The notes below the pieces were generated by a model, which made no database searches, was not told the DNA's origin, and was given only the letters and a program-made list of their open reading frames with translations. 9,695 nucleotides of DNA from DATMNI01 sp035570275 (GTDB taxonomy: Bacteria; Acidobacteriota; Terriglobia; Bryobacterales; Bryobacteraceae), in assembly GCA_035570275.1 (NCBI GenBank), contig DATMNI010000475.1:1-9695 (forward strand), given 5' to 3'. The position numbers and the translations under genes were made by a program. This document shows, one piece after another, positions 4,881 through 9,695 of this stretch (positions within the stretch are counted from its first letter, which is position 1; each line of letters starts with the position of its first letter).

Positions 4881-6422
4881 CTACCGCTGGCACTCGAAAT
4901 TTGCGGCGTCTTCCAGGTTGCCCTGGCCCTTGTATTGCGCGTGGGCAGGGTAGGGGCACAACGGGCGGCTACGGCCGGGGAACGCTCGCCCGGTCGCGGT
5001 GACTGACTCGGGTGCCTGCCCCTTTTCAACCCAGTCCACCGATGCCGTGAGCATGTCGAAAGTGTCCAGCGCGGCGCTGCCACCGCCACAGTGGCCCATG
5101 CCCGGCGCCAGGAACAGGCGGCTCCAGCCTTGCACCTTAGACTCGCCACCATTTGCCGCCGTCATGCGCTGATAGTAATCGATCGTATCCTTAGCCGAAA
5201 ACCATGGATCGCTGACGCCGTGATAGAAGATTAGCTTGCCTCCGTGCGAGGAAAAGCTGTTGAGATTCACCCAGCTATAGCTATCGCCGATGCGCGCAGT
5301 GGGATTGTTGTCCACCACCGCGGTTTCGGCATCCACATCTTGCGTCGTAGCCACGGTGGGACCGCCCACCGGACTCGGGCCCGGATTCAGAAGACCCGGG
5401 ATGCCGCTTTGCGCCGCGATTCCGGTGTCGTAGAAGAAACCAGGGTAGACCTGTTTACCGCTCGAAGTTTTTGGGCCCGCGAAACCTTTTTCGATGGCCG
5501 CCACTTGCTCCGCCGACAGACATCCTTCGGCCTTTGCCCCCACACACTGCAAATCCGCAGGCCGGAAACTGCAGCCCGTCACGTTGAAAATCATTCCATC
5601 CGAAGCGCCGTCGCGCGCGTCGCAAACCTCCAGAAGCTTCGCGATGACTGCTTTTTTATCGCTATCCGACAAGGCCGCGCCTGGACGCCCGTTCGCGTCT
5701 TTCGGTGCGATTGCGTTCAGCGCCACGGCAACGGAGCGCGTGGCTAAATTGGAAAAGCCCGTTCGCATTGCGGGAGCTCCGGCAACAACACCGTCAAAAT
5801 AGAACGGGTAGCGCTGGGACATCAGCATCGCTTCGCGGCCTCCGGTGGAGCAACCCACGTAGTACGAATGTTCCGGTGGCCTGCCATAGTGAACTTCCAT
5901 GATCCGCTTGGCGACCACGGCCAGCCGTCCGATTGCCACAAACTCAAAATCAAGCACGGCCTGTTGGTCCTGCAGGAAGCTGCCATCGAACCCTCCGCCG
6001 GAGCTCTGATGGCCGGTGTCGCTGGTGGCCACCGCGAAGCCGCGCGCAATTGCCGGCTGCGTTCCGGCCGCTTGCGACCCGATAGGCTCGGCGACCGTTC
6101 CATTCAGCCCGCCGCCGCCCTGCTGCAAATATTGGCCTGTCCACTTCTCCGGAAGGGCGATGGCAAAGCGGATGCCGTACGTCTTGCCATCCGGTCCCGT
6201 TCGGCGATCGATGATGCCATCGACGAGGCAGCGCGCCGGCAACACTGGTCCGGATTGACCGCCCCGCCCCGCGGCGGGCGGCCCGGCCGCGACGATTTCG
6301 GCGCGGGTGATCTCAAGCCTGTTTCCAGGCACTTGAAAAGTCGCGAGATCTTTGCATTTGTCAGGGGCTTGTGCAAACAGCGTGACCCCGGCTGAAGCAA
6401 GCAATAAAAAAATCCGTCGCAT
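4881..6422 (-). CDS. Secreted tannase/feruloyl esterase-family enzyme
   Basis: A 513-residue protein. The start is ATG 6422, which has GAGGAG 4-5 nt upstream; the in-frame TTG at 6434 overlaps that ribosome binding site and is unlikely. A Sec signal peptide (MRRIFLLLASAGVTLFAQA) precedes the mature chain. The nucleophile motif is GCSTGG (Cys191, Ser192), the acid lies in HGVSDPW (Asp405) and the histidine in GMGHCGGG (His444, Cys445). This is the CS-D-HC arrangement of the tannase/feruloyl esterase family (PF07519), in which the two cysteines form a disulfide that holds Ser and His together. DARDGASDG (about 268-276) matches the family's calcium-binding loop. Length is normal and no lesion is visible. 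The enzyme should hydrolyse ester bonds of gallate, ferulate or similar phenolics outside the cytoplasm; the exact substrate is not readable from sequence. The gene lies 209 bp downstream of tetR on the same strand and may be under its control. Confidence 0.92.
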   Translation of the reverse strand: MRRIFLLLASAGVTLFAQAPDKCKDLATFQVPGNRLEITRAEIVAAGPPAAGRGGQSGPVLPARCLVDGIIDRRTGPDGKTYGIRFAIALPEKWTGQYLQQGGGGLNGTVAEPIGSQAAGTQPAIARGFAVATSDTGHQSSGGGFDGSFLQDQQAVLDFEFVAIGRLAVVAKRIMEVHYGRPPEHSYYVGCSTGGREAMLMSQRYPFYFDGVVAGAPAMRTGFSNLATRSVAVALNAIAPKDANGRPGAALSDSDKKAVIAKLLEVCDARDGASDGMIFNVTGCSFRPADLQCVGAKAEGCLSAEQVAAIEKGFAGPKTSSGKQVYPGFFYDTGIAAQSGIPGLLNPGPSPVGGPTVATTQDVDAETAVVDNNPTARIGDSYSWVNLNSFSSHGGKLIFYHGVSDPWFSAKDTIDYYQRMTAANGGESKVQGWSRLFLAPGMGHCGGGSAALDTFDMLTASVDWVEKGQAPESVTATGRAFPGRSRPLCPYPAHAQYKGQGNLEDAANFECQR

Positions 6423-6631
6423 AGTTCTCCTCAATCAACAAGTGCCCGTACGGGAGCTCAACGAGCGCGACACTTCCTGGATTCTAGCGGAAGGGACAGG
6501 AAAGAATCCGCTTGTCAAAGCCGGTTGGAACTCTGGAGAACCAAAGGGCCGGGTGTTCTTCCCGCACTTTGCTCCGAAGCTGAGCGGGGATTCGTGTAAG
6601 GCCAGTCGGCACTGCTGTGCGAAGCGGGGCT
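6423..6631. promoter_or_regulatory. tetR-tannase intergenic region
   Basis: The 209-bp gap is long for a simple operon and may hold a separate tannase promoter. On the minus strand a perfect TTGACA (6514-6519) and a TAGAAT (6481-6486) are present but 27 bp apart, too far to act as a pair. A CCCGTACGGG palindrome (6445-6454) lies about 20 bp before the tannase start. The palindrome seen in the divergent tetR promoter region is not repeated here. Confidence 0.3.
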
Positions 6632-7234
6632 CTACCGGCCGTGTGTCCCGCGGCAAAACAGAGCTTCCAGCCCGGCCAGCGCGCGATCCATGGTTGCCGG
6701 GAGATCGCATTCGCGGTGTTCCAGGCACCAGCGAACAGCAACACCGGTGAGGTGCAAACTCACGCCGGCAAGGGCTCTGGCCGCCAGTTCGCGTTCGCTG
6801 CCCTCCGGGAGCCGCCGCTCGTATGCCTGCGCCACAAGAGCCTGAACTTCCGACAGACGTGACATCTCCGCCGCCGCGGCCGCCGGGCTCCGGCTCAGGA
6901 TGTCCAGGTGCTTCCGAGTCCGGGCCTCGTCTGCTAATCCTTGCTGCGCGATACGCGAGATCGACTCCCGGAAGGCCGCGCGCACCGAAGCGCCGGGCGC
7001 GCAAGCATCGATTGCCGCGGCGAGTTGGTTGCCGTAAAGCAGCAGCGCATACGCCATCAAATCGCCCTTCGACGTGAAGTATCGAAAGAATGACCGCAGC
7101 GAGATGCCCGCCGCGCGCGCGATGTCTTCGACCGTCGTCTCGTCGTAACCGTTGACAGCGAAGAGGTCCATCGCAACGTTCCAGATGGACTCCCGGACGG
7201 CCCTCGATTTCCGTTCCTTCAGGCTCGGAAGCAC
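6632..7234 (-). CDS. TetR/AcrR-family transcriptional regulator
   Basis: A 200-residue repressor-type protein. The chosen start is GTG 7234 with GGAAG 4 nt upstream, giving VLPSLKERKSRAVRESIW, the usual short N-terminus before the first helix. The frame is open to ATG 7357, but that would add 41 unlikely residues and run through the predicted promoter and operator. The helix-turn-helix is TTVEDIARAAGISLRSFFRYF (about residues 33-53), preceded by SIWNVAMDLFAVNGYDE; the rest is a helical ligand-binding domain of normal length with no recognisable ligand signature. It is placed between the tannase gene (same strand, downstream) and the 709-residue esterase gene (divergent), so it likely controls one or both, perhaps in response to a phenolic compound released by them. 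An inverted repeat sits inside its own predicted promoter, consistent with autorepression. A partial relative remains at 4766-4865. Confidence 0.88.
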   Translation of the reverse strand: MLPSLKERKSRAVRESIWNVAMDLFAVNGYDETTVEDIARAAGISLRSFFRYFTSKGDLMAYALLLYGNQLAAAIDACAPGASVRAAFRESISRIAQQGLADEARTRKHLDILSRSPAAAAAEMSRLSEVQALVAQAYERRLPEGSERELAARALAGVSLHLTGVAVRWCLEHRECDLPATMDRALAGLEALFCRGTHGR

Positions 7235-7300
7235 CGCACTTCCGGGCCGGCATTCGCCGGGGGTAGGGTTCAGTCGCAAAGGCGCTCTCACTTGGAATTC

Positions 7301-7329
7301 AGAATACCAATATGGACAACTTGTGTCCA
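7301..7329 (-). promoter_or_regulatory. Predicted tetR promoter
   Basis: On the minus strand TGGACA (7324-7329; 5 of 6 consensus bases) and TATTCT (7301-7306; 4 of 6) are separated by exactly 17 bp. Start of transcription would be near 7294, leaving a 60-nt leader before GTG 7234. The -35 lies within one arm of the inverted repeat at 7311-7331. Confidence 0.5.
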
Positions 7330-7331
7330 TA
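7311..7331. promoter_or_regulatory. 21-bp inverted repeat, candidate TetR operator
   Basis: TATGGACA (7311-7318) and TGTCCATA (7324-7331) are perfect inverted arms around a 5-bp spacer. Length and symmetry fit TetR-family operators. The site covers the -35 and spacer of the predicted tetR promoter and ends 13 bp before the -35 of the divergent promoter, so one bound dimer could control both. It is the only palindrome of this kind I found in the gap. Confidence 0.6.
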
Positions 7332-7344
7332 GAGGCGTTTTGTG

Positions 7345-7374
7345 TTGACTTTGGCATAATGTGCTATTTATACT
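7345..7374 (+). promoter_or_regulatory. Predicted sigma-70 promoter of the 709-residue esterase gene
   Basis: TTGACT (7345-7350) and TATACT (7369-7374) each match the consensus at 5 of 6 positions and are 18 bp apart. Transcription would start near 7381, only about 3 nt before ATG 7384, so the message would be nearly leaderless. An alternative is the extended -10 TGGCATAAT (7352-7360), which would leave a leader of about 17 nt but lacks a -35. Confidence 0.5.
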
Positions 7375-7383
7375 GAGCGGCAA

Positions 7384-9513
7384 ATGTCTTCGTCATTTCT
7401 CCGCGACAGCAGCGTACGCGCCGCCTTGTTCGCGAGCCTGCTGGTTTCGCCGGCATTGGCGGCCACCTGCCAGTTCATCGGCGTTACGCAGTTTGGCGGG
7501 ATCGAGCCGCCGCTGGCGGTGAATGCGGACTGCACCGATCCCGACTACAACGACAAGACCTTCGTCGTCGACATCACACAACAGCAGACCGTGAAACTGC
7601 CGGACGGGTCGACGATCTCGTATACGGAAGTCAAGGGCCGCTTCCCTGCGACCCGCACACAAGCGCAGTTGCCCGCTGGCGTGCAAAGCCCCACAACCGC
7701 GAGTCACAGCGTCACGTGGAGGTTCCCCGATAAGGCACATTGGCGCAACCGGTTCTTTCAGCAGACCTACCCGTTGCCGCTGGACTTCCTCAACACGGTC
7801 GACAGCGGCTTCGCGTTCAGCAACGGCGGCTACACCGTCGGCGTTACGCCCGGCAGCCCGAACGTGGGCTACCGCGTTCCTGCTGCGGCAGCCAAACTGG
7901 CCAAGGCCTACGCCAACAAACTTTACGGCAACACCGGCCGCATCTACGGCTACATCTACGGCCAGAGCGGCGGGTCGGTGCAGATGATGGGCGCGAACGA
8001 GGGCACGGCGGGAGTGTGGGACGGCATCGTGCCGGTAGTGATCGCGACGGACGGCCTCACCGCCCATTCGTTTCAGTGGGATTCTCTTTACGCACTCGCC
8101 GTGCCCGAGGCCAAGCGGCAGGCGATCGCGGAATCGGTGGCTCCGGGCACTGCGCGCGATATCTACGCGGGCCTGACGAGCGACGAACGCGACGTCCTCA
8201 ACGAACTGCTGAATGCGGGGTTCGCCCGGCTGGCGCTTGAGGACATGAAGTTCGCGGTGAGCGGCGGTCCAGGCGCGGGCGCGATACAGACGTTTGACGC
8301 GGCTTATGAGGATGATTTCTGGTCCAAGCCGGGATACGAGGGCTCAAATCCTCCGGCTTATCTCGCGGCAGCGAAGGTGGACGGGTTAGCGAAAATCGCG
8401 AGCGTAACCCGCAATGACCAGTCGCTGCCAACAGCGGTTGCTTTCGATCCGGCAACCGTTCCGGCGCTGGGCTCGATTGGCGTGGCGGGCCTGCAGTTCT
8501 ATCTCTACGCACCCGACGGCGCCACGCGCATCGCGCAGGGTGACGCCCGCTCCCTCAGCGGCAAACTCGAGGGCAGCACGCTGACGCTGACCGGGAGCAA
8601 CGATCCGGCGCTGCTGAATGCGCTCGTGGCAGGCGGCCGGGTCCGCATCAACAATCGGTCACTTCTGGCCGGGTGCTTCTATCCCCGTCATTCGATTCTG
8701 GACAACGGTAACCCCGCATACAATCAGTACAGGAACGGCGACGGCAGCCCGAGATATGCGCAGCGCCCGGTGCAGACCGCCTACGTCCCGAACGTCCGCT
8801 CCTCCGGCGGGCTCCGTGAAACCGGGCACCTGAAGGTAAAGACCATCGTCATTGAGGACCTGGTGGACCCGTCATCCTATCCGTACGTGGCGGCGTTCTA
8901 CGCGGGGCAAGTCATGAAGGCGATGGGCGCAAGCAGGGCCAACAGCATGTTCCGTGTTTACTACAACGAGAACTCCGGGCACGGCGCGGCCGGCGTACTG
9001 CCAGGCGGAAAGATCGCCACCACCGCGATCGGTATTGCGGGCATTCTGAATCAGGCGCTGCTCGATCTTGCGGCCTGGGTGGAGCGCGGCGTGGCTCCGC
9101 CACCGTCTTCCCGCTACAGCCTGGATGCGATGAACCAGGTGGTGCTGCCGGAGAAAGCGAGCGAGCGGCACGGGCTGCAGCCGCTGGTACATCTCACCGC
9201 GAACGGCAAGGTCCGGGCCGAGGTGGCTGTCAATGAGCCGGTCAATCTGCAGGGCAGCGTCGAAATGCCTCCGGGAACGGGTAAGGTTCTTCAGTACGAC
9301 TGGTATCTGGGCAGGAGCGATTTCGCGTATGAGCCCGCGACTAAGCTCCCGGAGCCGCAACCCACTGTGAGCGCCACACGGACGGTCAGCTTTCCGGCGC
9401 CCGGCGAGTATACGATCACGCTGCGGACATTTGCTCAGCGCAACGGGACGGGCGAGGTAACCAACCCGACACTACTGCAGAATCTGGCACGAGTTCGGGT
9501 TATGGTGCATTAA
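7384..9513 (+). CDS. Secreted tannase-like alpha/beta hydrolase with a C-terminal Ig/PKD-like domain
   Basis: A 709-residue protein with an N-terminal Sec signal (to about residue 27, SPALAA-T). The nucleophile elbow is YGQSGGS (Ser195), following RIYGYI. Downstream lie KTIVIEDLVDPSSYP (Asp495) and NENSGHGAAG (His533), which give a plausible Ser-Asp-His triad in the order and spacing of tannase-type hydrolases. Unlike the 513-residue neighbour it lacks the Cys before Ser and after His, so it does not have the CS-D-HC disulfide. Residues 330-440 form an inserted region with a strand-rich stretch (GLQFYLYAPDG, KLEGSTLTLTG). The last 100 residues (VLQYDWYLG, PGEYTITLRTF) resemble a PKD/Ig-like beta-sandwich, possibly for substrate or surface binding. 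The ribosome binding site is weak, fitting a short leader. Divergent from tetR across a 149-bp gap. It is an esterase by inference, the exact family uncertain; a member of a related uncharacterised hydrolase family is the main alternative. Confidence 0.75.
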   Translation: MSSSFLRDSSVRAALFASLLVSPALAATCQFIGVTQFGGIEPPLAVNADCTDPDYNDKTFVVDITQQQTVKLPDGSTISYTEVKGRFPATRTQAQLPAGVQSPTTASHSVTWRFPDKAHWRNRFFQQTYPLPLDFLNTVDSGFAFSNGGYTVGVTPGSPNVGYRVPAAAAKLAKAYANKLYGNTGRIYGYIYGQSGGSVQMMGANEGTAGVWDGIVPVVIATDGLTAHSFQWDSLYALAVPEAKRQAIAESVAPGTARDIYAGLTSDERDVLNELLNAGFARLALEDMKFAVSGGPGAGAIQTFDAAYEDDFWSKPGYEGSNPPAYLAAAKVDGLAKIASVTRNDQSLPTAVAFDPATVPALGSIGVAGLQFYLYAPDGATRIAQGDARSLSGKLEGSTLTLTGSNDPALLNALVAGGRVRINNRSLLAGCFYPRHSILDNGNPAYNQYRNGDGSPRYAQRPVQTAYVPNVRSSGGLRETGHLKVKTIVIEDLVDPSSYPYVAAFYAGQVMKAMGASRANSMFRVYYNENSGHGAAGVLPGGKIATTAIGIAGILNQALLDLAAWVERGVAPPPSSRYSLDAMNQVVLPEKASERHGLQPLVHLTANGKVRAEVAVNEPVNLQGSVEMPPGTGKVLQYDWYLGRSDFAYEPATKLPEPQPTVSATRTVSFPAPGEYTITLRTFAQRNGTGEVTNPTLLQNLARVRVMVH

Positions 9514-9542
9514 ACCGAGAAAGACAAAAGGAGAAGCCGGAT

Positions 9543-9593
9543 ATGAAATCGTTTGGGTGCGGCTACTTTAGAACGACGGTCCAGGCGGGGTAG
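9543..9593 (+). pseudogene. Start of a downstream gene apparently truncated by an insertion
   Basis: AAGGAG at 9528-9533 lies 9 nt before ATG 9543, an excellent translation start 29 bp after the esterase stop. It yields only MKSFG plus a few residues before TAG at 9591, and most of that overlaps the antisense transposase end. The likely reading is the 5' end of the next gene of the esterase transcript, cut by the element at about 9556-9562. A genuine 16-residue peptide is possible but less likely. Confidence 0.35.
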
Positions 9594-9695
9594 AGGCGGC
9601 GCTGGTCCTGTTCGATGTGGAATTGCCAGTAGGCATCGAAGTCTCCTGAGAGGTAGATGGCGCGAAGTTGAACGATGGCTTCGGCCATCTGCTCG
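9563..9695 (-). CDS. C-terminal end of a transposase, probably ISKra4-like
   Basis: The minus strand is open from the window edge to TAG 9563-9565 and encodes 43 residues, including EAIVQLRAIYLSGDFDAYWQ and ending in WTVVLK. The pattern of a conserved helix, then LSGDFDAYWQFH, then a short charged tail recalls the C-terminus of ISKra4-family transposases; the assignment is from memory of the family, not a search. The element end should lie within a few bases left of the stop, next to the truncated start at 9543. The rest lies beyond the right edge. Confidence 0.5.
   Translation of the reverse strand, partial: EQMAEAIVQLRAIYLSGDFDAYWQFHIEQDQRRLYPAWTVVLK

Noticed and set aside
4706..5152. Minus-strand open frame of 148 codons
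   Set aside because: It overlaps the tannase 3' end out of frame. Only its last part coincides with the shifted tetR remnant.
6420..6434. TTG at 6434 as tannase start
   Set aside because: It overlaps the ribosome binding site that serves ATG 6422, and the signal peptide is better formed from the ATG.
6481..6519. TTGACA and TAGAAT as the tannase promoter
   Set aside because: Each box is good alone, but the spacing is 27 bp, far above 16-18 and also above the 19-20 bp of MerR-type promoters.
7235..7357. Extended TetR N-terminus from ATG 7357 or 7330
   Set aside because: It would add 41 or 32 residues not typical of the family and would be translated through the predicted promoter and operator. 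GTG 7234 has a ribosome binding site.

Overview
The window looks like a moderately GC-rich Gram-negative soil bacterium, most likely an acidobacterium of the Solibacter/Bryobacter kind. This is an inference from the gene types: a Tat-exported DUF1080 protein, a secreted tannase/feruloyl esterase-family enzyme, an IS1380-type insertion sequence and an ISKra4-like transposase end. No rRNA or tRNA gene and no CRISPR array was seen.

Layout, left to right. (1) 1-355, minus: the first 118 residues of a DUF1080 protein that runs off the left edge. Its ribosome binding site lies in a perfect 19-bp tandem duplication. (2) 700-1305, minus: a small potassium-channel-like gene, visibly more AT-rich than its surroundings, interrupted by one in-frame TAG. 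(3) 1404-2857: an IS1380-family element bounded by 14-bp terminal inverted repeats and a 4-bp TATA duplication. Its transposase carries a +1 frameshift, and a 13-bp hairpin sits directly on its start codon. (4) 2862-3399: an extremely GC-rich stretch without a credible gene, containing a degenerate direct repeat of about 215-240 bp. (5) 3400-3541: an orphan coding fragment. (6) 3543-4478, minus: a secreted alpha/beta hydrolase gene broken by two compensating single-base indels. (7) 4766-4865: a 100-bp remnant homologous to the 3' part of the TetR gene further right. (8) 4881-6422, minus: an intact tannase/feruloyl esterase-family enzyme. (9) 6632-7234, minus: an intact TetR-family regulator. 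(10) 7384-9513, plus: an intact secreted 709-residue esterase-like protein transcribed divergently from tetR. (11) 9563-9695, minus: the end of another transposase, apparently inserted into the start of the next plus-strand gene.

The coherent functional unit is the right half. A TetR regulator sits between two intact secreted ester hydrolases, with a 21-bp inverted repeat in the divergent promoter region placed between the -35 and -10 of the predicted tetR promoter. Together with the broken third hydrolase and the remnant of a second tetR, this suggests a TetR-plus-secreted-esterase module that was once duplicated and has partly decayed. Ester-linked plant phenolics are a reasonable but unproven substrate class.

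The part between about 700 and 4480 holds every broken gene (one nonsense codon, three single-base indels), the IS and the GC-rich block, whereas the flanks are intact. This is either a decaying island or a stretch of poorer assembly, and the sequence alone cannot decide between them.
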